DNA of 64,000 nucleotides from Clostridiales bacterium (GTDB lineage: Bacteria > Bacillota > Clostridia > Lachnospirales > Lachnospiraceae): positions 1 to 64,000 of the forward strand of contig JALFSR010000060.1 of NCBI GenBank assembly GCA_022778745.1. The letters are read 5' to 3'. The stretch's first letter is position 1. Each line of letters opens with the position of its first letter. Positions 40,929 to 49,611 of the stretch are shown one piece after another. The translations under genes and the position numbers were made by a program. The notes beneath the pieces were generated by a model, which saw only the letters and a list, made by a program, of their open reading frames with translations, ran no database searches and was not told the origin of the DNA.

Positions 40929-41375
40929 CTAAATATAATACATGTCTTGATTATATGCCTTGTAGTCCAAATAACTTTTTCTCAGATCATCTAATGTGAC
41001 GCTTTTTAGTGCCTGTTCAAGCTGTTCATTCACTTGGTCAATGAGCAACGTTTGGATACTTACTGAAATACCACGCCCATGACTATCCTCTGGCATTTCT
41101 TCTTCCTCAATCTGGTAACTCCCGTCTAATGCTTCAAGAATTGTCGAGACTGTAAGCTCTTTTGGGTTAATATTTAATCGATATCCCCCCTGCGAGCCTT
41201 TGATTCCTTTGACAATTCCTGCTCTTCGCAGACTTGCAAATACTTGTTCCAAATATTGTGGAGAAATACCATTTCGCTCTGCTATATTTCCGAGTACAAT
41301 GTGTTCCTTTTCTGAATTTGCTGATAAATCAATCAATGCTCTGAGACCATATCTGCACTTTTTTGAAATTCTCAT
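40929..41375 (-). CDS. Rrf2 family transcriptional regulator
   Basis: MRISKKCRYGLRALIDLSAN...GNIAERNGISPQYLEQVFASLRRAGIVKGIKGSQGGYRL; RBS TGGAGGT; start moved from the track's 41426. Confidence 0.92.
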   Translation of the reverse strand: MRISKKCRYGLRALIDLSANSEKEHIVLGNIAERNGISPQYLEQVFASLRRAGIVKGIKGSQGGYRLNINPKELTVSTILEALDGSYQIEEEEMPEDSHGRGISVSIQTLLIDQVNEQLEQALKSVTLDDLRKSYLDYKAYNQDMYYI

Positions 41376-41426
41376 GATTACCTCCACATTTTTCATTATT
41401 TTAATTTTTGTGCCGCTTAAAAGCAT

Positions 41427-41524
41427 GAAGCTGTTGCATTAAACTGGAATCATGCAAGATATAGTAATGTCAGTTCGGACAGATAACTATATCTTGCAAA
41501 ACTCACTCTTAATGCGACAGCTCC
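41427..41524. repeat. dispersed long-hairpin repeat, family 1 copy B
   Basis: Outer stem GAAGCTGTTGCATTAA/TTAATGCGACAGCTC; inner perfect 13-bp TGCAAGATATAGT/ACTATATCTTGCA; apical TGTC/GACA. Confidence 0.8.
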
Positions 41525-41530
41525 TACCTC

Positions 41531-41580
41531 CCTCACTTAATGTTCTGCACACTTGAAGTGAGAAACAGCTCATCCTACAT
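41531..41580. repeat. dispersed repeat, family 3 copy
   Basis: cttaatgttctgcacacttgaagtg...tcatcctacat; near-identical core to 14241..14287. Confidence 0.6.
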
Positions 41581-42891
41581 TCAGTCTACTGCTTTAAATG
41601 CTTCTTCTAAATCTTGAATAATATCTGCAATATTTTCTGTTCCGATAGACAGTCGAATCGTATTTGGTTTAATTCCCTGATCTAACAATTCTTCCTCTGT
41701 ACACTGACTATGTGTAGTAGTAGCTGGATGAATGACAAGTGATTTTACATCTGCTACATTTGCCAGTAAAGAGAATAATTCCAAATTATCAATAAAATCT
41801 TTTGCCTTTTGTGCATCTCCCTTGATTTCAAAAGTAAAGATTGACCCTCCACCGTTTGGGAAATATTTCTTATATAATGCTTGCTGACTTTCGTCCGTTG
41901 TCACTGATGGATGATGCACTGCCTCCACCTGTGGATGATTGTTTAAATATTCTACCACTTTTAATGCATTTTCTACATGGCGTTCTACTCGGAGTGATAA
42001 TGTTTCCAGACCTTGCAGGAAGAAAAATGCATGAAATGGAGAAAGGGTTGCTCCAGTATCTCTCAAAAGAATGGCACGTATTTTTGTGACAAATGCCGCT
42101 GCACCTACTGCTTTTGTGAAACTAATTCCATGATAACTTGGATTAGGCTCTGTTAAAGATGGAAATCTTCCAGAAGCTTCCCAATCGAATTTTCCTCCAT
42201 CTACAATTACTCCTCCGATTGTCGTTCCATGTCCTCCGATAAATTTTGTTGCCGAGTGTACAACAATATCTGCACCATATTCGATCGGACGTACAAGATA
42301 TGGTGTTGCAAAAGTATTATCTACAACAAGCGGAATTTTATACTTATGTGCAATTTTTGCTACCACCTCAATATCCACTACATCAGAATTCGGATTTCCA
42401 AGTGTTTCAATAAAAATTGCTTTTGTATTATCTTGAATCGCAGCTTCCACTTCTTCATAATTGAAAATATCAACAAATGTTGTTTTGATGCCATACTGAG
42501 GAAGTGTATGTGCCAACAAATTATAAGAACCTCCATAAATATTTTTCGCTGATACAATATGATCTCCATTCTGAGCAAGATTTTGTATCGTATAAGAAAT
42601 TGCTGCGGCACCTGATGCTACTGCAAGTGCTGCAACACCACCCTCAAGTGCTGCGATTCTTTTTTCAAACACATCTTCTGTAGGATTTGTAAGACGTCCA
42701 TAAATATTTCCTGCGTCTGCCAACCCAAAACGAGCTGCTGCATGGTCGCTATTTCGAAATACATAAGATGAAGTTTGATAAATCGGCACCGCTCTGGCAT
42801 CTGTTACTGGATCTGGACTTTCTTGTCCTACATGAAGCTGTAATGTCTCAAATTTAAATTTTCTGTTTTCTCTCGTAATTTTTTCTCCCAT
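41581..42891 (-). CDS. metY: O-acetylhomoserine aminocarboxypropyltransferase/cysteine synthase family
   Basis: FETLQLHVGQESPDPVTDARAVPIYQTSSYVFRN; VVDNTFATPYLVRPIEYGADIVVHSATKFIGGHGT. Confidence 0.94.
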   Translation of the reverse strand: MGEKITRENRKFKFETLQLHVGQESPDPVTDARAVPIYQTSSYVFRNSDHAAARFGLADAGNIYGRLTNPTEDVFEKRIAALEGGVAALAVASGAAAISYTIQNLAQNGDHIVSAKNIYGGSYNLLAHTLPQYGIKTTFVDIFNYEEVEAAIQDNTKAIFIETLGNPNSDVVDIEVVAKIAHKYKIPLVVDNTFATPYLVRPIEYGADIVVHSATKFIGGHGTTIGGVIVDGGKFDWEASGRFPSLTEPNPSYHGISFTKAVGAAAFVTKIRAILLRDTGATLSPFHAFFFLQGLETLSLRVERHVENALKVVEYLNNHPQVEAVHHPSVTTDESQQALYKKYFPNGGGSIFTFEIKGDAQKAKDFIDNLELFSLLANVADVKSLVIHPATTTHSQCTEEELLDQGIKPNTIRLSIGTENIADIIQDLEEAFKAVD

Positions 42892-43180
42892 ATAACTCTC
42901 CTCTTTTCTTTCTGTTCATTTTTTATAGCAATCAATACATATCCTTACAAAATAATATTTTTAATGACCTTATATTTAGAAGCAATACGATCATTATTTT
43001 TTTCCTAGTTTTACGATATGTTTTATATGAATACATCAATTATATTCTTATATTTCTGGTCTGTCAATGAGTTTTTTATACTTTGAAGCAAAATATTTCT
43101 GTTTTTCGTTATGGGATAAATGCAAAACGGCAATATTTATAATTTTTCCTCAAAAAAAAGGATTTATTTATGAATTATTC

Positions 43181-43227
43181 TTGACAAAAAATTTTAGAAT
43201 TGTTATAATATTATTAGAATAATTCTA
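43181..43227 (+). promoter_or_regulatory. promoter plus 13-bp palindromic candidate operator upstream of the GltB-like gene
   Basis: TTGACA-17 nt-TATAAT, then TAGAAT-A-ATTCTA at 43215..43227. Confidence 0.65.
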
Positions 43228-43275
43228 TTTTTTATTCAAAATATCTATAGTAAAATGAATGAATGAGGTGATTGT

Positions 43276-44823
43276 ATGGCAATTTATAAATGCAAAATTT
43301 GTGGCCTGATTTATGATGAAGAGGAAACTGGAATCCCTATTTCGGAACTAAGCTGCTGTCCATTATGCAAACAACCCGTTTCCAATCTGGAACCTATGGA
43401 ATCAACGGTTAAAAAACAGGAACACTATTCTGACAGTCTCGATTATGATATGACTACCGCCAGACAAGATGAATCTTGCCGCTATATGGCGCAGATTCAT
43501 GAGATGGCCGTAACTGGAAAATCAATTGGTGGTTCTATGAGCACTCAGATGCCTATGCCTAACTGGGATGATATTTTACTGCTTGGTTCACAGCTGAATC
43601 CTCCGCCACTTAATGATGATGATTTTGTAGATACAAAGACAATTATCGGAAAACATGCAAAAAAACCGATGATTTTAGAAAATCCAGTCTATATTTCCCA
43701 TATGTCTTTTGGTGCATTATCCAGAGAGATAAAGATTGCTTTGGCAAGGGGATCTGCGATGGCAAAGACAGCTATGTGCAGCGGAGAAGGTGGCATTTTG
43801 CCAGAGGAAATGCAGGCATCGTATAAATACATATTTGAATATATTCCTAATAAATATAGCGTAACAGACGAAAATTTACGTGCTTCTGACGCCATTGAGA
43901 TTAAGATCGGACAAGGCACAAAACCTGGAATGGGCGGTCATCTGCCAGGTGAAAAAGTAACAGCTGAAATTGCTGCTATCCGAGGAAAAAAACAGGGGGA
44001 AGATATCCAAAGTCCAAGTAAGTTCCCAGAGCTGAATTCAAAAGAAGACTTAAAAGATATGGTCGATATGCTTCGCAGACGTTCCGATGGTCGTCCAATC
44101 GGTATTAAGATCGCTGCTGGAAATATTGAACAAGATTTAGAATTCTGCGTTTTTGCTAATCCAGATTTTATTACTATTGACGGCAGAGGTGGTGCTACTG
44201 GCTCGAGTCCTCTTCTGCTTCGAGAGGCTACTACTATTCCTACTATTTACGCACTGAGCCGAGCAAGAAACTATTTGGACTCTGTAGGCTCCAATATCTC
44301 TCTTGTAATTACTGGCGGACTTCGCGTATCAGCAGATTTTGCTAAAGCACTTGCAATGGGAGCTGATGCGATTGCGATTGCCAGTGCAGGACTGATTGCC
44401 GCTGCTTGTCAGCAATACCGCATTTGTGGCACTGGAAACTGCCCTGTAGGCATCGCTACACAAGATCCTGAACTGCGAGCAAGACTGAAGATGGACACTG
44501 CCGCTCAAAGAGTTGCAAACTTTTTAAATGTTTCTCTGAATGAACTGAAAACATTTGCGAGAATTACTAGCAACCATTCAATTCACGATTTATCAATCCA
44601 TAATCTGGTGACGACAGACAGAGATATCGCTGAATATACTGGTATCCGCCATGTCGGTCAACCAAGTATACCTGTAACCCGATCTAGTATTGAACCGAAG
44701 AAAGAACCTGTCACTCATCAATACAAATGCAACTTATGTGGAGAGATTTTTACAGTAAACGAGAACGAGATACCTGTATGTCCACGCTGTCGTGCAGTTG
44801 GAGAAACACTCATTTTACAATAA
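43276..44823 (+). CDS. FMN-binding glutamate synthase family protein flanked by rubredoxin-like/zinc-ribbon domains
   Basis: N-term YKCKICGLIYDEEETGIPISELSCCPLCKQP; GltB core MSFGALSREIKIALARGSAMAKTAMCSGEGG, KIGQGTKPGMGGHLPGEKVT, CQQYRICGTGNCPVGIATQDP; C-term YKCNLCGEIFTVNENEIPVCPRCRA. Confidence 0.92.
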   Translation: MAIYKCKICGLIYDEEETGIPISELSCCPLCKQPVSNLEPMESTVKKQEHYSDSLDYDMTTARQDESCRYMAQIHEMAVTGKSIGGSMSTQMPMPNWDDILLLGSQLNPPPLNDDDFVDTKTIIGKHAKKPMILENPVYISHMSFGALSREIKIALARGSAMAKTAMCSGEGGILPEEMQASYKYIFEYIPNKYSVTDENLRASDAIEIKIGQGTKPGMGGHLPGEKVTAEIAAIRGKKQGEDIQSPSKFPELNSKEDLKDMVDMLRRRSDGRPIGIKIAAGNIEQDLEFCVFANPDFITIDGRGGATGSSPLLLREATTIPTIYALSRARNYLDSVGSNISLVITGGLRVSADFAKALAMGADAIAIASAGLIAAACQQYRICGTGNCPVGIATQDPELRARLKMDTAAQRVANFLNVSLNELKTFARITSNHSIHDLSIHNLVTTDRDIAEYTGIRHVGQPSIPVTRSSIEPKKEPVTHQYKCNLCGEIFTVNENEIPVCPRCRAVGETLILQ

Positions 44824-44839
44824 AACAAAAATAAATTTT

Positions 44840-44935
44840 ATAGGCTCCTTTTTCAATATCAATGAAATAATTTCAACCAGTTCAACTCTAAATTTAACTG
44901 ATTGGAGACGAGTTCATTCCGAAAGAGGGGCCTAT
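44840..44935. repeat. about 96-bp imperfect long-hairpin element
   Basis: ATAGGCTCCTTTTTC...GAAAGAGGGGCCTAT terminal inverted repeat (13/15) with inner complementary CCAGTT/AACTGATTGG. Confidence 0.55.
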
Positions 44936-45022
44936 TTTATACTAGAAACTATAAATTTAATCGTATACTATTTTTTATTTCTTAATCTTCCATTTTTCTG
45001 CTTTTCTATTATTTCTTAATTT

Positions 45023-45664
45023 TTACGATTCTTTTTTCTCTTTATCAAACTCAGGATTAAATGCATAAAAATTTTTACAGTTTAACCGTTCCTGCACAAT
45101 CCGAAGAGCTTCACCAAATCTTTGAAAATGCACAACTTCCCGTTGTCTTAAAAATCGAATCGGATCACATACTTCTTGATCTTTTACAAGACGAAGGATA
45201 TTATCATACGTCGTGCGGGCTTTCTGCTCTGCTGCCAAATTTTCACATAAATCAGTAATCGCATCACCTTTTGATTGAAACTGACAGGCATTGAATGGAA
45301 TTCCACCAGCCGCCTGTGGCCAAAGTGCAGTCGTATGATCCACATAATATTTATCAAAACCAGCTTCTTTGATCTCGTCAATACTTAAATTTCTTGTAAG
45401 CTGATACACAATCGCACCAATCATCTCAAAATGCGCCAATTCTTCTGTTCCTATATCGGTCAGAAGTGCTTTACACTCTGCATATGGCATCGTATAACGC
45501 TGCGATAAATATCTCATAGAAGCAGACAACTCTCCGTCTGGACCTCCAAATTGACTAATAATTACTTGAGCCAATTTTGGATTTGGCTGCGAAATTTTTA
45601 CTGGATACTGTAATCGTTTTTCATAATTCCACATCAGCAGTTCCCTCCTTTTTCCCATGGCCAA
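45023..45664 (-). CDS. cotJC: manganese catalase-family spore coat protein CotJC
   Basis: MWNYEKRLQYPVKISQPNPKLAQVIISQFGGPDGELSASMRYLSQRYTMP...GTEELAHFEMIGAIV. Confidence 0.94.
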   Translation of the reverse strand: MAMGKRRELLMWNYEKRLQYPVKISQPNPKLAQVIISQFGGPDGELSASMRYLSQRYTMPYAECKALLTDIGTEELAHFEMIGAIVYQLTRNLSIDEIKEAGFDKYYVDHTTALWPQAAGGIPFNACQFQSKGDAITDLCENLAAEQKARTTYDNILRLVKDQEVCDPIRFLRQREVVHFQRFGEALRIVQERLNCKNFYAFNPEFDKEKKES

Positions 45665-45915
45665 GGGTCATTTACCCAATTCCAGACATCACATACTTCT
45701 ATATAATTTCTCTGCATCGGTCCAATATTTTTTTCATATTCCTTTAGTGCTTCTTCACGCATTGCTGCACATTCTTTGTAGTAGCATAAAGCTTCTTTGT
45801 CACAAGGATGCGTGTCAAGAAACAAAACTGCCTCATCCACTGCAAAACTCGTTTCATTCAAGCGATTTAGAAGAGCTTTTCTTTCACTCATTGACACCTG
45901 CACCCCCTTGCACAA
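45634..45915 (-). CDS. cotJB: spore coat protein CotJB
   Basis: LLNRLNETSFAVDEAVLFLDTHPCDKEALCYYKECAAMREEALKEYEKNIGPM...WPWEKGGNC. Confidence 0.92.
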   Translation of the reverse strand: MCKGVQVSMSERKALLNRLNETSFAVDEAVLFLDTHPCDKEALCYYKECAAMREEALKEYEKNIGPMQRNYIEVCDVWNWVNDPWPWEKGGNC

Positions 45916-46817
45916 AATCCAATTTCAAATGGTTTATCTAATTCTTCAAAAACCGTTCCAATTTGAAATCCCTTTTCCATATTCATTAGCATCCGAAAAC
46001 ATTGCCATGGAACATATGTCATACCAATAGGGCTTTCCTTCCACTCATCCTTCTTACACGGATAACAGCAATCTTTCTCTTTGTCACAGCCGCATCCTGG
46101 CTTTTCGTGCTTATCATCACATGGTTTTGACTTCTCTTTACAGCCGCATCCTGACTTTTCGTACTTATCATCACATGGGTTTGACTTCTCTTTACAGCCG
46201 CATCCTGACTTTTCGTACTTATCATCACATGGTTTTGATTTCTCTTTGCAGCCGCATCCTGGCTTTTCGTACTTATTATCACATGGTTTTGATTTCTCTT
46301 TGCAGCCGCATCCTGGCTTTTCGTACTTATCATCACATGGTTTTGATTTCTCTTTGCAGCCGCATCCTGGTTTTTCGCATTTATTCTCACAACATGGCTT
46401 TGATTTTTCTTGACAGCCCCATCCTGGCTTTTCGTGCTTATTTTCATCACATGGGTTTGACTTCTCTTTACAGCTGCATCCTGGTTTTTCGCATTTATTC
46501 TCACAACATGGCTTTGATTTTTCTTGACAGCCCCATCCTGGTTTTTCGCATTTATTCTCACAACATGGCTTTGATTTTTCTTGACAGCCCCATCCTGGTT
46601 TTTCACACTTATCCTCACCGCATGGTGTTGGTCTTTCACATCTGTTTTGAGAATTTTGCTGTTGTCTGCAGCGACCGCAGCCAGTATTTTCTTCTCTCAT
46701 ACAGAAATTGTTCGTGTTTACTCTATTTAAACCACCCCGCATCCCTCTGCCGTATATTGGCATAAAAGGATTTCCATACATGCGGCTATTATTTTTTCTT
46801 CCATAATAACATTCCAT
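45888..46817 (-). CDS. cotJA: CotJA-domain protein with large N-terminal Cys/Lys/Pro-rich tandem repeats
   Basis: C-terminal IGMTYVPWQCFRMLMNMEKGFQIGTVFEELDKPF CotJA motif; overlaps cotJB. Confidence 0.88.
   Translation of the reverse strand: MECYYGRKNNSRMYGNPFMPIYGRGMRGGLNRVNTNNFCMREENTGCGRCRQQQNSQNRCERPTPCGEDKCEKPGWGCQEKSKPCCENKCEKPGWGCQEKSKPCCENKCEKPGCSCKEKSNPCDENKHEKPGWGCQEKSKPCCENKCEKPGCGCKEKSKPCDDKYEKPGCGCKEKSKPCDNKYEKPGCGCKEKSKPCDDKYEKSGCGCKEKSNPCDDKYEKSGCGCKEKSKPCDDKHEKPGCGCDKEKDCCYPCKKDEWKESPIGMTYVPWQCFRMLMNMEKGFQIGTVFEELDKPFEIGFCARGCRCQ
46085..46611 (-). repeat. 54/57-bp coding tandem repeat (about 9.5 units)
   Basis: 4 x 19 aa (C/HEKPGWGCQEKSKPCCENK type) then 5 x 18 aa (YEKPGCGCKEKSKPCDDK type) plus a partial unit. 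Confidence 0.93.
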
Positions 46818-47002
46818 TTTTTCATTCCTTCTGTTTCATCTTTTCTCTATATTGTATGGAAAAAGATCGTTTTGGTGCGAAATTTCTTTGGACTGTTTCT
46901 TTTATAATAAGAATATTATTATATTTTTTTACATTTTCTTTTTCCTTTTTTTACTTTTTTTGTGAAAAGCAAATAAACTTTACAGTAAACCATTCTACTG
47001 TC

Positions 47003-47031
47003 TTGTCAGCTGTTAATTTTTACTGTATAAT
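47003..47031 (+). promoter_or_regulatory. nadA promoter
   Basis: TTGTCA-17 nt-TATAAT; flanked by ACAGTA/TACTGT boxes. Confidence 0.7.
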
Positions 47032-47218
47032 GCCTTTAACACACAAGTTTGACCTCATTATTTTTAAAGAGATCAGATTTTCCGTGTGATATTGAAACTT
47101 CCGTACAGCTCTTAATGATAACAGGTAACGCACGGAAGAAAAATGTTATTTCTACTTATTGCAAATACAGGAAGGGAGGACGGTCTTTTTTCTGTTTGAC
47201 ATAAGACCGCAATATATT

Positions 47219-48127
47219 ATGAATTCACTTGTTGAAGAAATCAAACAATTAAAAAAAGAAAAGAACGCCGTTATTATGGCACATTACTACGTTCCAGATG
47301 AAGTACAGGCTGTTGCAGATTATATCGGAGATTCTTTTTATTTAAGTAAAGTTGCTACTAAAGTAAAGGAAGACACCATCGTATTTTGCGGCGTTTCTTT
47401 TATGGGAGAAAGTGCTAAAATTTTAAATCCATCTAAGACAGTATTAATGCCAGATGTGACAGCTGACTGTCCAATGGCTCATATGGCAGACATTGAGACA
47501 ATTAAACGCATAAAAGCAGAGTATGAAGATGTTGCTGTCGTTTGCTATATTAATTCTACTGCGGAATTAAAGTCTTATTCTGATGTATGTGTGACATCTT
47601 CCAATGCAGTTACTATCGTAAAGGCTCTGCCAAATAAACATATTTTCTTTATTCCAGATCAAAATTTAGCTCATTATGTCGCACAGCAAGTTCCAGAAAA
47701 ACATTTTATTTTTAATGATGGTTATTGTCCAATTCATAAAGATATTACTTGTAAAGATGTCATTGCTGCAAAAGCACGCCATCCACAAGCACAGTTTCTT
47801 GTTCATCCAGAATGTCCTCCAGACGTATTAAATTATGCTGATATGATCGGAAGTACATCGGAAATTATTGATTACGCTTCAAAAAGCACACAAAAAGAAT
47901 TTTTAATTGGTACAGAAGCTGGCGTTTTATATGAATTAAAACAGAAAAATCCTGACAAAACATTTTATACTGTAACTGATCATCAGTGCTGTATTGATAT
48001 GAAAAAAGTAACATTAGAAAAAATTTGCCATGTGTTACGTACTTATGAAGGAAGTGTACAAGTAAGCGATACTCTTCGTCATACTGCAAATATTCCTTTA
48101 AACCGTATGCTTGATTTAGCAAAATAA
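47219..48127 (+). CDS. nadA: quinolinate synthase
   Basis: MNSLVEEIKQLKKEKNAVIMAHYYVPDEVQAVADYIGDSF; GVSFMGESAKILNPSKTVLMPD; VHPECPPDV. The track's TTG start at 47159 seems less likely. Confidence 0.95.
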   Translation: MNSLVEEIKQLKKEKNAVIMAHYYVPDEVQAVADYIGDSFYLSKVATKVKEDTIVFCGVSFMGESAKILNPSKTVLMPDVTADCPMAHMADIETIKRIKAEYEDVAVVCYINSTAELKSYSDVCVTSSNAVTIVKALPNKHIFFIPDQNLAHYVAQQVPEKHFIFNDGYCPIHKDITCKDVIAAKARHPQAQFLVHPECPPDVLNYADMIGSTSEIIDYASKSTQKEFLIGTEAGVLYELKQKNPDKTFYTVTDHQCCIDMKKVTLEKICHVLRTYEGSVQVSDTLRHTANIPLNRMLDLAK

Positions 48128-48291
48128 CCAGTGTTTCTACCTTATTATAATAAGGAAAATATAAATCTAATATAAGAGTTTTGTTTTTAAAAAGAACAAA
48201 TTAATTATGATATATTTCGCTTTAATCAAAGAAATAACAATTAATACAAAACTTTGCTTCAAAAAGACAAGTACCGTATTAGGAGGGGACT

Positions 48292-49611
48292 ATGGATAAC
48301 CGAAAAACAGATGTTGTTATTGTAGGAAGTGGCGTTGCTGGTTTATACTGTGCATTGAACCTTCCAAGAGATAAAAAGATTTTAATAATCACAAAAGATG
48401 ATCTGGAAAGCAGCGATTCTTTTCTTGCGCAAGGCGGAATCTGCGTTTTAAGAGATGATTCTGACTACGACAGTTTTATGGAAGATACATTACGGGCTGG
48501 TCACTATGAAAATCGTGTTGAATCGGTTGTTATTATGATTCGTTCTTCCAGAGAAACAATTAACGATTTAATCCACTATGGTGTCGATTTTACGAAGGAA
48601 AATGGAAAAGAAGCTTATACAAGAGAAGGTGCACACTCCAAACCTCGAATTTTATTTCATGAAGACATTACTGGAAAAGAAATTACAAGTAAATTACTGG
48701 AACAGGTTAAAAAATTAGACAACGTCACAATTATGGAATATTGTACAATGGTCGATATTATTTGTCACAACAACCGCTGCGCTGGTATTTTAGTTCACGA
48801 TAAAGATGGAAATTTCTTTACCATCGAAGCTTATTATACAATGCTTGCCTGTGGTGGTGTCGGCGGTCTTTATAAACACTCAACAAACTTCCGTCATTTA
48901 ACTGGAGATGCACTTGCAATCTGCCTCAAACATAATATTGAATTAGAACATATTGATTATGTACAAATTCATCCGACAACATTGTATTCTACAAAATCTG
49001 GCCGTCGTTTCCTCATCTCTGAGTCCGTCCGCGGAGAAGGTGCACTTCTTTATAATAAAGACGGAGAGCGTTTTGCCGATGAATTATTACCGCGAGACGC
49101 ATTGACAAAAGAAATACGCAAGCAAATGGAAAAAGATCAAATGCCTTATGTTCATTTATCTATGCTTCCACTCGGAAAAGAACTGATTTTAAACCATTTT
49201 CCAAATATTTATCAACACTGTCTGGAAGAAGGCTATGATGTCACAAAAGAACCAATTCCGGTTGTGCCTGCCCAACACTATTTTATGGGCGGTGTTCACG
49301 TTGATTCACATAGCAAAACAACGATGGATATGCTCTATGCTGCTGGTGAAACAAGCTGCAATGGCGTACACGGTGCAAACCGACTTGCAAGCAATTCTTT
49401 ACTGGAAAGTCTTGTATTTGCCAAACGTGCCGCACTTCAAATGACGGAACAATTTCCATCTTCTATGGAAAACCTTCCAGAACATACTCATTTTGAGCAA
49501 TTAACTGCTGCACTCAACTTGGATGACTACCGTGACACTGCAGCACTTCAACAACAATACAAAACAATGATTTTAGATGAAATGGAAAAGGAGAGATACG
49601 CTCATGAATAA
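48292..49611 (+). CDS. nadB: L-aspartate oxidase
   Basis: DVVIVGSGVAGLYCALNL; FLAQGGICV; PAQHYFMGGVHVDSHSKTTMDMLYAAGETSCNGVHGANRLASNSLLE. Confidence 0.96.
   Translation: MDNRKTDVVIVGSGVAGLYCALNLPRDKKILIITKDDLESSDSFLAQGGICVLRDDSDYDSFMEDTLRAGHYENRVESVVIMIRSSRETINDLIHYGVDFTKENGKEAYTREGAHSKPRILFHEDITGKEITSKLLEQVKKLDNVTIMEYCTMVDIICHNNRCAGILVHDKDGNFFTIEAYYTMLACGGVGGLYKHSTNFRHLTGDALAICLKHNIELEHIDYVQIHPTTLYSTKSGRRFLISESVRGEGALLYNKDGERFADELLPRDALTKEIRKQMEKDQMPYVHLSMLPLGKELILNHFPNIYQHCLEEGYDVTKEPIPVVPAQHYFMGGVHVDSHSKTTMDMLYAAGETSCNGVHGANRLASNSLLESLVFAKRAALQMTEQFPSSMENLPEHTHFEQLTAALNLDDYRDTAALQQQYKTMILDEMEKERYAHE

Noticed and set aside
42900-43180. SAM riboswitch upstream of metY
   Set aside because: Looked for S-box core motifs on the minus strand and did not find them; the region is just AT-rich.
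46085-46611. CRISPR-like repetitive array
   Set aside because: No repeat/spacer alternation; units are contiguous and coding with an 18/19-aa period.
46019-46765. Long overlapping ORFs (206 aa minus, 214 aa and 110 aa plus) over the cotJA repeat
   Set aside because: Artefacts of the 54/57-bp periodicity; the cotJA frame ends in a recognised CotJA domain and overlaps cotJB.
46856-47089. 77-aa plus-strand ORF upstream of nadA
   Set aside because: No RBS, covers the nadA promoter, Phe-rich from AT-rich sequence.
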